Assembly (NCBI GenBank): GCA_030248195.1
Contig: JASAND010028186.1
Location: 1 to 64,000 of the forward strand
DNA length: 64,000 bases
Direction: 5' to 3'
Source: Trissonchulus latispiculum
Lineage: Eukaryota; Nematoda; Enoplea; Enoplida; Ironidae
The first letter of the stretch is position 1. Each line of letters begins with the position of its first letter. The notes under the pieces were generated by a model that searched no databases, was not told where the DNA came from, and was given only the letters and a program-made list of their open reading frames with translations. The translations under genes were made by a program, and so were the position numbers. Positions 33,001 to 46,187 of the stretch are shown piece after piece.

Positions 33001-34780
33001 ATGAAAGAGGTCAGCCTGGATATGCCAACTGACAGAAAGGTTTGTGAGTTTGGATTCAATAAATTTTTACAAAGTATTTTCTAGTCTTTACTAAAGATCT
33101 AGATGCATGAAAATATAAAAAATATAAAAACATGTTGAGCCTACGGATTACTAACGTTTAGGTTAAGGAAACTAAGAATTAGTATTCCAACACTTCACAG
33201 AATTATTAAAACTGAATCGGAGTATGACAAGCATCAGGCTCTATGTAAACCTACGTGTGTCACATCGTCTTCACGGTAGCGGGAGCTCCTCCATTTTGAC
33301 TCTTGCAACACCACCCTGCAATGACCAGATGCCCAATCGAAGGATTTGCTGATGCTCACGCGTTCGTTGCATATGTATTAAAGCTTGAAAACACAAGCAG
33401 TATGCGCCCGTAGGTTATGCTGTTTTTGCGGGAGGGTAAAGGAGTAGCTGGCTGTCCGTTAGCGAGTATTCGTCTCACTTATGATACATGGAGTATGCAT
33501 TTTGTCATTTGAGATACAAAATGAAAATTATTAACTAAACCCTTAATATATAATGTACTAGAAGCTTAAACCTAAGCACAGAATCAAACTGTTTTTAACT
33601 CGGCTTGCTTAAACCTTCCCAGTGTGAACGCTTCAACATAAATAAACTGGTTTAACTTCAAACCTTAAACCGTAAACCATAAACCTTAAAGCCTAAACCT
33701 TAAACATTGTGGAGTGTGAACTGGGAACCGGGCTTATCCTGGTCGCGCAAAAGCAGGCTTCGAGATTCGACGTTCACAACGTTCCGGTTTAGTTGTACTC
33801 GTTTGTTGGTTAGTGTCGATTAACTTAAAGCCGAAGCTGCCTTAATTGATATTATCCCTTTGATGTGCTGAGCCATGGAGGATTTAGAAAGCCGTATCCG
33901 TTTGCAGCAGTTTCGTGAAATCAACAATCTGGGAATTTTGTAGGAAAGGCACGGAAACGGCGTAGAGAGTTTTTGGGTTGTATTCATCTTACGCCACACC
34001 TCCTTTCTGAACTATCTCACCCACTTTAGGAAGTTGCTCACACCTAAACATTTTATTCCTGTTTTGAACAAGAATTTCAGCAGGAACCAGAAAAATTTGG
34101 TTTTACCGCAAATACAGGACATGAGTAGTTAAAAATGCACACATTTTTCGTTGACAATTTTTTAAATGTTTTCTTTATCCTACATATTTCAGACCAAGAA
34201 ACCGCTGATGGAGAAGAAACGACGAGCTCGGATCAACAACTGCCTCAACGATCTCAAGGCCTTGCTTCTGGAGTCCCTGAAAAAGGACCAGGTCCAGACC
34301 TCAAAGTTGGAAAAGGCGGACATCCTGGAGATGGTCGTTCATCTCCTTCGATCCCATCAGCGTCGGCAGTTGGCCCAGGCCGCTGGTCGGGATCCGCGGA
34401 TCATGGAACGCTTCCAGGGCGGCTGGGCCGACTGTCTGATGGAGGTGGGCCACTATGCAAATGTGGTGGAGGGATTTAACCCTGTCCTGAAACAGAGACT
34501 GGTCCAGCATTTGGACAGGTGCTATCAAAACATTGACTTTACCAGAAGAAGTTTACTGGGCCCCGTCCGTTTGGTAAAACCTGGTCGACCCCTGAGAAAC
34601 TCTATCTATCCTCAAACTTATGTCAGCGAGCTTTCCCCTGTCAAGCCAATGTTTCCGAAGCCGCAAATTATTATACCGCCCCAATCGGGACGTGAGATCA
34701 AAACTTGCCTTGAACTCAAACCGTCCAGCACTGAGTCTGACAGTTCGACTGGGGGCGGGAAATTGTGGCGACCTTGGTAA
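33001..34780 (+). CDS. hes: HES-family bHLH-Orange transcriptional repressor, two exons
   Basis: Exons 33001-33039 (13 codons, MKEVSLDMPTDRK) and 34193-34780, joined in phase 0 across GT..TTTCAG, give 208 residues. The basic region KKPLMEKKRRARIN contains the proline that marks Hairy/E(spl) proteins. The helix-loop-helix spans about 20-70, the Orange domain about 82-123 (MERFQGGWADCLMEVGHY), and the protein ends exactly in WRPW, the Groucho/TLE-recruiting tetrapeptide. HES proteins bind N-box/E-box DNA as dimers in the nucleus, often downstream of Notch. The intron after the first codons of the basic region is typical of the family. Two AATAAA signals follow at about 34858 and 34889. Which HES paralogue it is cannot be told. 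Confidence 0.95.
33280..33480. repeat. Decayed CAAGAGTA-family interior in the HES intron
   Basis: Short blocks resembling the interior of the 27431 and 49536 MITEs, including AAAGCTTGAAAACACAAGC and GTCCGTTAGCGAGTA. Too diverged to set ends. Confidence 0.35.
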
Positions 34781-35204
34781 ATGACTTACATAACTGAGTG
34801 CTGCTATAAACCTAACGATCTTGTAAGAAAACACATAGACATTGCATTTATTGACAAAAATAAAATTAATTTCGCTGTCATAGAAGTGCAAAATAAACAG
34901 TAGTGTATATATAGGTTATTGTGTTACCTAAACCTGGCATTCTGATTATTTCATTGTTCAGTATGTAATAGACATTTTGGTTGTGTGTAAGTAATTTGCT
35001 GTACAAGAATTGCAAATGGCGCCAAATGTCAAGGGAAGTATGTAATAATTTACACGTGGCAACTGTTAGAGCCATTTTTCAGTATTATTGGTTTTCAAGC
35101 AGTGGAAGAAAACTGACAGAGTGAAAGAGTGCCTCCCTTCTTTGCCTACGTGTGTTTGTGAGTACAGACATCACATGTATTTGGTAAAACAAAAACGGTA
35201 GTAC

Positions 35205-35504
35205 CAAGAGTCTAAGAGTGCGACACCGTACTCTTCAATCCTACGAGATGCTCAACACATTAATGCCGAAATATCATAGGTGGTACTATTTTACATGGTT
35301 AACCATGTCTTTATATGAGTTTCATCTAAAATGTACATATGGGTTGTTTCAATGAGTTTTATATTATCATCATTAGTTCATAGTAAACACAGGGCTAACC
35401 ATTGCTAAGCGAGATCCGCTGCGAGATTTCGACCTTCACGTGCTGAGCATCTTAATAACACAAGGAACAGCATTGTGTCGCACACTTTCTATTCTGGTCT
35501 CTTG
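35205..35504. mobile_element. CAAGAGTA-family MITE, diverged copy
   Basis: Starts CAAGAGTCTAAGAGTGCGAC and ends GTGTCGCACACTTTC...GTCTCTTG. Also contains GAGATGCTCAACAC paired with GTGCTGAGCATCTT. Flanking sequences no longer match. Confidence 0.5.
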
Positions 35505-35738
35505 ACCATACATGTGCTTGGGTGGAGTTTAGGGGGGGGGACTTGCCCCATAAGAGGTAGCTTATCCCCCTCAGAAGAATCCCGATTTTACCGACATTTA
35601 GGTAAAAACCGGAAAATCCAGCAGGCTCATCCGGCCGGTTCACCCCCTTCCCAAAATTTCCCCTCCTGCACATGTCAGCTCTTGACTTTATAGAATTATA
35701 TATAGACCCATTTTAGCAGTTTTGAGCACAGCATACAG

Positions 35739-37252
35739 TCAGACTTCTGTAACATCCTCAGGCAGTACGATTTCTGGCAATTGTGTTCTGCAGCCTCGCG
35801 TTGTTGTGATGTAGCTGTTTTTCCGGGGAAAGGATTTTGCTGTACAGTTTGTTGTGGTCATTGTTTGTAGCGGCGGCGGAGGGACCGTATAACCTCCTCC
35901 GTCCACGAAGGTGCTGCTTCTGGAACAGCGGCGTTGTTGATCCTCATCGCAGTGAGGGAGCAGCTCCCCATCTTCGCCGTGCAGATTCGGATTGGTTCCC
36001 TTCCCGTCCAAAATACTGGGTCGGGTGTAGCCTGTGCACACTGTTGAAACGCTAAAACAACAAAAGAATCTCTTCTTCAATTTTAGCTAACATAGTTTAT
36101 CTTAAGCAATCTTTAAGCACTGTTGGTGCTGAGCTAGAGCTACTGATTTAACTTTCACCTTAAAGTAGTCTTTGGCTTGGCACATAGGGATCATAGGTTA
36201 TCTATAGGTTATTATAGTTCATCTATATGTTCTTGTGACGGCGTAAAATTGCCCCACATTTAGCAGCTCCCATGGTAAGAAAAGACCAATCATCTAACAT
36301 TAGACATGATCATGCGACGCAGCATTGATAATAGGTAACTTGTACACGACCGAAAGTACAAGGTGTGAATTCGGGGGTTTGAATCCACTCCCGCACAAAA
36401 GAAGCGCTTAGTTGCTTATTTACCTTCCTATTTATTCATGCAAGATGGCCTAATTTTAGTTTTTAACATTTAAACCACGTTATACCTTCGGGAATGAGGG
36501 ACAGTGATGCCATCAGGTACCCTGTGTTTGAACAAGAATCTGTTTCGTTGCTGAATAATGCAGAGGATGGCGATCACCAGGAGGGGGAAACCGAACACAA
36601 AGATCATGAGAGGAATCACAATGTGACTGTTGTCAACAACAATCACTTCTGAAATGAACAAAACACGTTTTAACAAATTGGTTTCACTATAGGGAAAAAC
36701 GCTAAAGTGTAAGTTTAAAAAATCCAGCGGCACGGTATTTTTCATGACAGCCGCAAAAAGACAGTTGGGATCGAGTTGGGAAAATAATTATTATTAAAGC
36801 TAGAAGTTGACGTAAATCAGTTCTTGTAGAGATTAGCTCATCAGATTCGTTTTAGTTCAAACGCATACAGGCACATGGATAACCTGTGGTAACCGTTCCC
36901 CATCCTCCCAAATTTTTGTCTTAATGTGGCGAACATCTGACGGGCTATTTGCACGGGGAAGGATGCAGTGTCGTACTCTTCCTATCATTTACTCTTGATA
37001 TTATCAATAAAGCTATCACTTGCAGTTTTGCCCACAGCTTAAAATACACAATATTTTCTGGCAAGTCGCACCATCTACACCACTGTCCCAATTCAATTGA
37101 TTGGGCATAGGTAAAGATTTGCTCTCTAAAAATTGGCAATTTTAGCATCATTCTACCGTACCTGATCCGGACTCAATTTTGCTCATGGACGCCAGAACGA
37201 TTTCATCGTCCGTCATCTGGCTTCCGTCAAGTGCAGTTTCCGTCGTATTCAT
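35739..37252 (-). CDS. Small single-pass membrane protein with C-terminal PDZ ligand, three exons
   Basis: Minus-strand exons 37252-37162, 36648-36486 and 36051-35739 (phases 1 and 2, all GT/AG) join to 188 residues. The acidic N terminus starts at MNTTETALDGSQM and has no signal peptide. One strong hydrophobic span, IVIPLMIFVFGFPLLVIAIL (about residues 40-59), is followed by basic residues (QQRNRFLFKHR), which suggests N-out/C-in topology. The cytoplasmic tail is Ser/Thr/Arg-rich, has a VPPPPL proline run and ends LPEDVTEV; the final T-E-V fits a class I PDZ-binding motif. I do not recognise the family. Coding status rests on the matching splice phases over three exons and the coherent architecture. 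The ATG at 37252 is the first in exon 1. Confidence 0.7.
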
Positions 37253-37891
37253 GGTAGCAGGCGAAAAGTACATTAAGTCTCGTTAAGCTGTTAGGTCAGA
37301 CAGAAATCTGGAATACTTGCTAGCTAGTAGGAGAGAATCAATTTCTGGGTGTCTGGATCGGTCAAATGAGGAGTACATTTCAACAAAATCCTGAAATAGA
37401 TTGTTTCAGTATCCAGCAGATTAATCCACTCATAATATGAGCTCTATAGGAAGATAATGAGCACAGTTTTAATGACCTTGACATTTATCTTATCGTATAG
37501 CCATACGTATATTGAAAATCTCAGAAAACCTTAGGCAAAACAGCCAGAGGATATATACGTCATTGTATCATGATAAAGATAATCTATCCTTGTGTAATAG
37601 ATAAGACTCGATAAGTTTAATATATAAGCTGCATGTTTTAAGTTTGATAATTTGCGGTCCTTTGACGTTACCACACATGGACGGTTTAGAAAACTATCAA
37701 TTTAAGCAGAGCGAAACGCTTTGAAGTTTGCGGAAAGACAGATTAACCTTATATTAAATTTTATTTTAATCACATTTTCATTTTAAATGGATTAATGAAT
37801 ATTTAACTTTAAGACGAGAAATCATGCGATAGTGCGCCAACTGCAGCACTGTCTATTCAGGCGCATGGCACAAGCAAACGTACTTATATAT

Positions 37892-38365
37892 CACCGATGG
37901 AACCGGGTCACCGGGTCAGTTCGGGTCAAGAGCTTCGACCCGGTCTTGACCCGGTTTCCTGAATTAACCTCAAATTTTAGAAATTTTTGGCTTACCAAAC
38001 TAAAATTTTAGGTTAAATTTTTGGACTCCGTGTTTTTAAACAAGTACTCATATTAGACCCTGCAAAATTTCGCAGACGGATAAATTATTGGTTTTGCAAC
38101 TAATTTCTGCATAAATTTAGAAAATACTACAGCTATACTATTAAATGCATTTCAAGAAAACCTAGATCAAACATATGTATGTATGTCATAGTTATTCTTT
38201 TCAAAGTGGTTATGGAACATGGACGCCAAAAATTTAGCGTTCTTAGGCAAAATCGAAAATTTTTTGCAATTTTTGGAATTTTCTGGAAAACCGGGTCACC
38301 GGGTCAGGTCTCAACCGGATCACCGGGTCACCGGGTCAAACCTAAGTGACCCGGTTCCATCACTG
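37892..38365. mobile_element. hAT-like MITE with ACCGGGTC repeats
   Basis: Termini CACCGATGGAACCGGGTC and GACCCGGTTCCATCACTG. Flanking 8-mers TTATATAT and CTATATAT differ at one base, fitting a hAT-type 8-bp duplication. Each end carries repeated ACCGGGTC units. Confidence 0.7.
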
Positions 38366-40724
38366 CTATATATACCTACTCGTACTTTTGGAGCCATGAT
38401 CTGTAATCTAAATTGCGTAATGCCGTTGAAAGCGTACATACTTTACAAAATGTATAATCTAATAGGAATGAACATTCAAAAGTTATACACCATTTATGGC
38501 AATCTTAATAATTATGGTAAGAAGAAGAGAAGGCAGCTAAATATTACAGTTTAATAGCTATTCAAATGAACAAGGAAAAAGACACAGCAGCATGTTGCTT
38601 GATAAATGATGAAATTCTGCACTATATAGTTATGATGAATTTATACGTGGAAATAACTCATATGCTATTCAGACCAAGCACCGTAGCCCCGAGCCTCATT
38701 CATTTAGATTTCTATGAGCAGAAGCTAAAAATAAGAATGAATATTAATTATTTGTGTATGATGCAAGCTCCTGGTTCTAGAGCTAAAGCACATAGAAAGA
38801 AGGATCAGTGGAAATATATACGAAAAGTGTATGGAGGATGACCGAAGGCGCTTGAGAGAAAATAACGAGATGGTTATTTGGCTGTAAATGAATTTCGACA
38901 GATCAGGTCTCCAACGGCTTCTAAGTTTCTTACCACAGACACAACGAAAAATAAATTTGAAAACCTTTCATTTTAAAAACCCTGTACCTTAGAAACGCTG
39001 TAAATCCTAGCAAACTTATACCAAACCTAATGCTTAACTGAACACCGCAGGACCAAGCACTATTTTCCAAACCAAATATTTGCTTAAAAGCTGCTTGAAT
39101 AGAATTTCTGGTGTCGAAAACTGGCCGCTGTGGTGTGAGTGATGATTTTTTTGATCCCGGAGTCAAGAGTCTTCTGATTATGCAATTAATCAAATCCCAA
39201 GTTTTTATGGCAACTTCATTTTCATGTTACTAGAATCTACATGATCCAATGTGTGAATTTAACTGTAATTACTGATGAAAGCCTAATTTCTAACAAATAA
39301 ACAAAAACCTAAGTTCCAATGCTCTAAACTTAGATGCGTCTAAAGAACTAAACAGTAGGCACGAAACAATACCGCTGATCCTTTAAAGCTTCGAAAGTGC
39401 CATGTCATGAGGTACGATAAATGATGGATCGATAGTTAGTTGGTTGGTACCTTGTTGGTACTAACTGAGTACTGCCTGCATACAGTTAAAATAAATATGG
39501 CAAATCATAACCATGAATAAATGACAGATGCAACGCACCATGCTATGTTATGCTGATATAAATCTACCTAAACATAGCCTGTTAGGTGTATCGAGCCAGA
39601 ACTAGATTAACAACTTGTTGTAACCCAGGTGAAATTAAATAACTCCCTAATACTTCAGTTCAGTGGATCAGTTTAGAGAAGTTACGTGAAGAAGGCTCTA
39701 TTTTTGGTGCTGCTTGTGATACATGCTTCTTTTCTATAAACTTGACTTATCGTACATACTTTTCAAATCAAATAAGCTGAACTCATAGATTAAACCGATG
39801 CAGTATTGCGTGAGTTTAGTTAAGAGCACTTCTGGCGGGTAGCTGTCCCTTTCACGGAAAGTAGGATGCCTGGAGAGGTCAGATCGAAATGGACGGGTAT
39901 TGCGTGGTTTCTGTTATTTTGAAAGTCGTAACAATGCTAATTTAAGCATTATATAGTTTTCCGACCGAATTTCGCTGAGTCAGCACTGCTTTTTTAAAAC
40001 AAAAAATGGATAAGCCGAATTTGATCTAATCTCATGCTGCTAGTCGTTCAGAGAATTTCAAACAGTCAAAACCTCTTCAAGCCTTTCAACTTTCATCTCA
40101 GCATTATAACGTTCACTGGAAGCATTATATTGAAATTAATGAACGTCATAACGTTCTGTAATTGATGAAAAGACAAAGTTTATTAGGCAAAGCACCAGTA
40201 CAGACAAAATGGAGCCTCAAAGCAACGGGCAAACTTTTTGCGAGCATGAAGATATTCCCTGAAGATTGAGAGAAAGCAAGAAGGACGTCTCTCAAAAAGA
40301 TCAGGGCTTTCACAGACATGAAACTATCAGCCTATGAATTAGCTAATTATGCCAAGATAATTACAAAACCCTACCGTCCTTATAATATATTCTAGTTTCA
40401 GAAATATCCATACAATGTTTGTTGGCTTGATGAAGAGCCCATGCCATTTTCTAATATCCTTTTCCTGAATCTATTATGGACTGTGCTGAAAAACATCCTG
40501 AAAAACAGTTTTCGACATCCGTTTCTTTGATCTACATTTGAATTAGTGCGAATAACTAAGCAAAGCAAAACAGAATCGTGGAGTTTACTTGTAAAGAAAT
40601 TACAATATACCGTATTCTACTGTTTTCCTGTCAACTGGCGAATCTGGCGAATAGACTGAAGTCCTCCCTGTTTTGACGAGTAGAAGGAATACAAAGGGGA
40701 TCTGTCAACCCGCCTGGCCCGGCT
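38366..40724. other. Intergenic, nothing supported
   Basis: Several short ORFs (up to 111 codons, one of which enters the MITE on the left) are AT-driven, with no motif, splice support or continuity. No repeat structure of note. Confidence 0.5.
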
Positions 40725-42352
40725 GCATATTTCTAATCTGTGTAACTGGAATACGCATTCTAAAATGTGTAGCGTAAATACGCAAGCGATTAGAAAGTGT
40801 GTACTTGGAGTACGCAGCATACTTTCTAGTGTTTCATTATATGCTATTGTTGGCTCATATAAATACATTATATACCCATTGTGTATGGTATTATATGCTG
40901 CATATAAATACGTTATGAACTTTCTAGGGGAGAAATTTAAAAAAGTAACGGCACGGCAGTGCTAATTGGCAAAGGGAGCTTAGCTAGCATAATGATGCTA
41001 ATTTTTAAGCAAAAATACTTATTTTGGTTAAATCAATCCTATATGAATGCATTGGACCACATTTTAAAAAAGAAAGCAACATTACAAGAGGTAGCAAAAC
41101 TTTAAAATCTGTATTAATATTACTAATATAGTCGTCTGCGGTTGTCAAAACCACATGCTAAACTTTCAGCTTTCAGCAAATTTTTCTTTCCTCGGAAAAC
41201 TTAACGTCTTAAGTTTTTTAAAAATTCAAAAATTTTCACCAATCAATCCAAATGTTTTAGAATGCCTTCATTTAAAATTTGGGCTAAATATGAAAAAGCT
41301 ATATCAGCCTAAACTGACAATTCGGTCTTAAATTGAGACTGATAGTGTAAGCGAATAAAATTAACGTATAGAACTAGATATTATATACTTAACAAAAATT
41401 AAAAAATTTACACATGTTCAGCAAAATACCGAATATTTGTATATTTTGAGCTAACAAAAACAACTAAATTAAGTAAACAATGTCGCCCGTCTCCCAAATT
41501 TTTAAGTATAGCTTTGTATCTTTATCAAAATTACTTTTCTCAAAGTTTGACAAATTAGCCTAAATTCTGAATGATTGCATTCCAAAGCATTTGGATTGAT
41601 TGGTGAAAATTTTTGGATTTTTTTGAATTTTTAAAAAACTTTAAATCTTAAAAAAATAAAATCTGCTGAAGGTTTTGCACATATATCTGGTTTCGACGAC
41701 CACCGCAGAATATAAGACTATGATGTGCGTTTTTAACTTTCTTACTACCTTACAGATTACACCTAAAACTTAGAACCTTTTTTAGTTTATGCTGAGCTAA
41801 CCAAGAGCTGACTTGAAAAATGAACTTCAGGGTTCGTGTTTGGCGGGGTAGACAGACAACCCATAAGTACAGTTTCTGCAAAATCAGAAATAGAATACTT
41901 CTGAGTAACGTTGGTTTCCCATGAAAACACAGAAATTTAAACTAAGAAAATTTTAGAATTTTTCTAACGTTTTTGTTGATTTCTTATTTTTAAATGTGTT
42001 CTAATGCATTCATATAGTAGTTAACCTAAATAAGTATTTTTAAATTAGCGCCATTGTCAGTACACTAACCTCGCTTTGCCAATTGACACTGCAGTTCGGT
42101 TTTATTTTTGTATTTCTCCACTAGAAGGTTCATAACGTATTTATATGCATAACGTATTTATATGCAGCATATAATACCAAACACAATGGGTATATAATAA
42201 CGTATTTATATGAGCCAATCCAATAATATATAACATATGATGAAACACTAGAAAGTATGCTGCGTATTCCAAGTACACACTTTCTAATCGCTTGCGTATT
42301 TACGCTACACATTTTAGAATGCGTATTCCAGTTACACAGATTAGAAATATGC
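40725..42352. mobile_element. MULE-like foldback element, perfect 9-bp TSD
   Basis: Flanked by exact GGCCCGGCT duplications (40716-40724 and 42353-42361). Termini GCATATTTCTAATCTGTGTA and its complement continue as long inverted arms of several hundred bases (for example TATGAATGCATT paired with AATGCATTCATA). The right arm has an extra ACGTATTTATATGCAT duplication. A 9-bp duplication with long terminal repeats suits Mutator-like elements. No transposase frame. Confidence 0.8.
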
Positions 42353-42361
42353 GGCCCGGCT

Positions 42362-44772
42362 GGCAAATTTTTTCAGTCCTCTCGAAATGAAATTTCGATT
42401 GACTTTGTAATAATTATTTTCAGAGCTGTAATAATCAATATAACATGGAAAAACTCAAATTAGTCCTTTCGGCTCGGCCTGGTTGGACCTGTTCAGATTG
42501 CTACCGAGCTTTCTTTGTTTAAACTTGGGTTTTTGTTTGTCTTGTTCGTAGATGAAAGGAAAAGAATCCTTACAGCATCTCGGTACGATGAAAATATCTG
42601 AGTGAGCGCTGTCATTAGTTTTATCTAACTTCAAAATTAAAGTCACATCACATAAACATGGGCACAAACAAGTTTACCTCTCAGAATGTTAATAAACTGA
42701 CACTAGCCAGAAACTAATAACATGAAATTAATTGCTAATTTATATGCTGCTGGCAAACTTGTTGAAGCCATGACATAATATCAGTAATAGAGAGAGAGAG
42801 AAAGCGAATGATAACAGAGAGCTAACCAGCTAACAACTAGGCTTAGATTAAGTATGTAAGAAATAGGGTTCTGGAGTTCCGCTTAGCTGCGACCACCAAA
42901 ACGTAATTATGCTAAGATATTTCAACGGAGAGCTGATTTGATACATTCAGTTGCCCATACAAAGTGTTTCATGGTCGTCCTGGAATGAGAATGGTTTTTA
43001 AAAGAAAAATGGAGCCTTTTAGCACTGAAGGAGAACGGAAAAGAAAGCCCACTTTTTGTGAAATTTCAGACAGCATTTTATGAATAACTTAACCAAAATA
43101 GTGGAGTCGGCTTTTAACACCTTATGGCAGACGGTCGCGCACCTTCAGACAAACAGAATATTTGAAAGGATGAAAGTCAAAAGATCTCATGGATAAGTCG
43201 TGGTCATGCATGAAAACATGACGTTTCAGCAAAGATATCCCTTTTTGTATGATTCTGATGTGGGTCCATTTGAAAACATCAGTGAATGTTTTTATATACT
43301 GTCTTCTAACACCTGTGATTATTTCATGCTACGAGTCGGCAGGTGTAGAGACGCGAGTTTTGTTTTCATGAATCGAGCTCGACTCGAACCTCCGCTCTAG
43401 TGGGATCGCTTCCCTGTGAAATTTGGTTTCCCGTTTTCTAGGCAAATTTTGGACGGGAATGTGAAAAAACGTTCCTTGCGGTCACCACAGTCTTCCGGCG
43501 AACTCAGCTCCAAGCAGATGTGTGGTCTCCACATTGTAGAATTTAAGATTTAGGTGAATAATGCACAAGTACAACAAAATTCTGGTTAATTCATGCAAGG
43601 CGGAAAATCTGAGTATTCCCAGAAATTTCACATGGCTACAGACAAAAATCCTGATTTCGAACAAATGCCAATTTTTAATTAAACTATCTTCCAGTGAAAC
43701 TGTTTTCTTGATGATTTAAAGGAGGAGAATTGAAGCGTCCGAAATTCCGTAGCCTACTCATTTACTTTGCCTATGATTGTGTCAAGCAGTGAATGAAAGC
43801 CTTGATCACTGATACGCAGATTTCTGCTGGAGTTCAGAAAAAGTCCAGAAAAAGTTGCCTTTTTCAAACCTTAGAAGTAGTTTAGGACGAATCTACTAAC
43901 TTCATGGTTAGGCAGAATAGTTTAGCATAAAATCTGAGCGAACGTGAATCGGCAAAAGCGACATTTATTAAGAGTTTCAAGAAAGCATAAAGTTGAATTT
44001 CGCACTGTTGCGGAGCTAATTCAAATCAGCCGCTGTCAAATTCAACTTCAAATTTGATTGATAAGAAAGGATAACAAGATTATATTTGCTTCAAAGGCCG
44101 TAGTTCTCATTTAACCATATGATAACTTAATTTTAACAAATCTGAATTTTACAAGCCAATGACCATTTCTTGAAGTATAGGTGTTGGAATTTCAGACTCT
44201 GCAGACTCAGTTAAATTTGTGTTGTGAGCAAAATAAGAAAAAAAGAAGCATGTGAGCGCTGCTATAATTTATACCTCCGAGGGTTCAGGTTCAAGCAGTT
44301 CCAGGAATAGCCTAAAAACTCGCTAATACCTAAGAACAGAAAAAGGGTAATATTTCTGTTTTAGGCAAATGATAATTACTTGCGTCCAGCACAAGGGAAT
44401 TTATGCACGAAAGGATAATGCTAAAATTTAGCCCTCACATCAAAGACTGTCTCTATTGAGGGCCTATGGATGCACTTAATAAATAGCAGTGTGCTTAGTA
44501 GCAAATGACAGAAAATATTAACTAGAACCTTCGTGCGAAGCGTTCTGAACTTCCGAGAACGATACACCATCCCGCGAGAGCGAAAATGTGGGACTGGTGC
44601 CATAAACGCAAGCAAAAGCAAAAATACAAAAACAAAAACAGAATTTAAAACACCAAAGTGAATCCACCTTTATGTAGCAATTGTTGAGCCACGTTCGATG
44701 GAGCGGGACGTGACCCCAAACTTGACTCCTTAAAACATAGCTAAACTGGACATAACTAACACTTACACTGGC
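42362..44772. other. Intergenic, nothing supported
   Basis: A short AG dinucleotide run at about 42789-42801. Short ORFs on both strands have no coding character. Confidence 0.5.
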
Positions 44773-45520
44773 TTGCACCAACCATTTTTAACTCGGTGTT
44801 ACGTTAACTCGGTGTTAACAAGAGATAACCCGCAGTTAGACCGTTGCACCAAATTAGGTTAACGTAACTCGGTGTTAACCTTAAGGTTAACTCGGTGTTA
44901 AACACCAAAAAGTTAACCCTCAGCGGGAGTAGGGTTAACCCTTATAGCGCCACTATTTTTAAGGATATTTGTTATTTTTATTGCTGAATTAAATTCTATG
45001 GTAAAATATAGGTACTGAGTGATAATTGAATAAATGAGTAATTAGGACGATTCGGAAAAAGCTTCCACAAATTTCTCAATTCCTCAAAAACTGCTTTGAC
45101 CCCTTCGACAGCTATGATGACTCTTGAAACGAAGGTTCCTTTCAGAAAGGACATTGAGGTAAGGTTTACATGGCATTAATTTTACAGTGCCCTTCCAGAT
45201 CATTGTATTTCATTGTATCAAGTCCAGTACAAGAAAGTATTCCGTTAACCTTATTCTCCAGCCGATAACACCGAGTTAAATGAATGGCTATAACCGCTTC
45301 CCGATTGGATGAAAACTGTTTCTGGCTCCCTACGGATTGGCTAACCCTCTATTAAAAGTTAACTCGGTGTTAACCTTCAGGTTTCGTAACCCTGAGCTGA
45401 AAAGCGTTGGTGCAGAGGGTTAGGGTTAACCTTAACCATAAGGTTAACTCGGTGTTCTGTAACCTGCTGCACTCAGGGTTAACTCGGTGTTAACCTTAAC
45501 TTTAATCTTATTTGGTGCAA
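44773..45520. mobile_element. MITE with repeated AACTCGGTGTTAAC motifs
   Basis: Ends TTGCACCAA and TTGGTGCAA. At least six copies of AACTCGGTGTTA lie in the two end regions (44780-44905 and 45355-45495), several as GTTAACTCGGTGTTAAC. The centre is ordinary AT-rich sequence. Confidence 0.65.
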
Positions 45521-46020
45521 ACGAGCGTAGTGGGCACAAACGGGAAGGATTGAAATTAAGCCGACGATATACAGAACAAATCCACACACTGACATGATAA
45601 ACTGCTTATCTTAGCAATTTGACAGAAATCATTCATCAAGGCAAAAAGTTATGTAGTAGTCCAGAGATCTTCTAAAAGATTTTGACGTGATCTTTGCGTT
45701 TTGGCTATTTTGCCAGCTATTCATTTTTTTAACTGGATAAATAAAGCGTCGGGTAACAAAATGCCAGCAGTGCAATTGATAATTTGAATAGTAAGCATTA
45801 CAAATAGGATTATAATGGATAGATAAGCGTAAGCCATGGGTTAGCTGTTCAATTCTTAAAAAACAAAGTTCAGCCTTGTTCAAGCCACATAGGGAGGGAC
45901 AAGTTGGTAAAGTTAAGAATATAAAATAAGCAACTGCAGGTCTTGTAAAAAATTGTTTTGGGAAGGAGGTATTAATTGATGTGTTTTAAAGTGCATATGC
46001 AATCATATACTACATATATA

Positions 46021-46173
46021 TGAAATAGGCTACGAAATAGAATGGCAGTGTTAACTCGAAAACAAACGCAAGGTGTAACTAGCTTTCAGACAAGCTATGG
46101 CAACAATCACATGTTCAGTTCAGCTTTTTTAAAACATTTACATTTATTCTCTTCAACAAGCCTTTGTACTTCA
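46021..46173 (-). repeat. 3' LTR
   Basis: Reads TGAAATAGGC...TTTGTACTTCA on the plus strand; identical by eye to 48447-48599. Confidence 0.93.
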
Positions 46174-46187
46174 TTGCTCCCCCTTAA
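46174..46187 (-). other. Polypurine tract
   Basis: On the minus strand TTAAGGGGGAGCAA lies immediately before the 3' LTR, as needed to prime plus-strand DNA synthesis. The ORF's stop codon (46184-46186) lies within it. Confidence 0.85.

Noticed and set aside
33660..33715. Interstitial telomere repeat (AAACCTTAAACC-like)
   Set aside because: Unit length and sequence are irregular over about 55 bases; simple decayed repeat.
36330..36400. A tRNA-like B box (GGTTTGAATCC) near 36380
   Set aside because: No A box at the right distance and no shared SINE body found; left unannotated.
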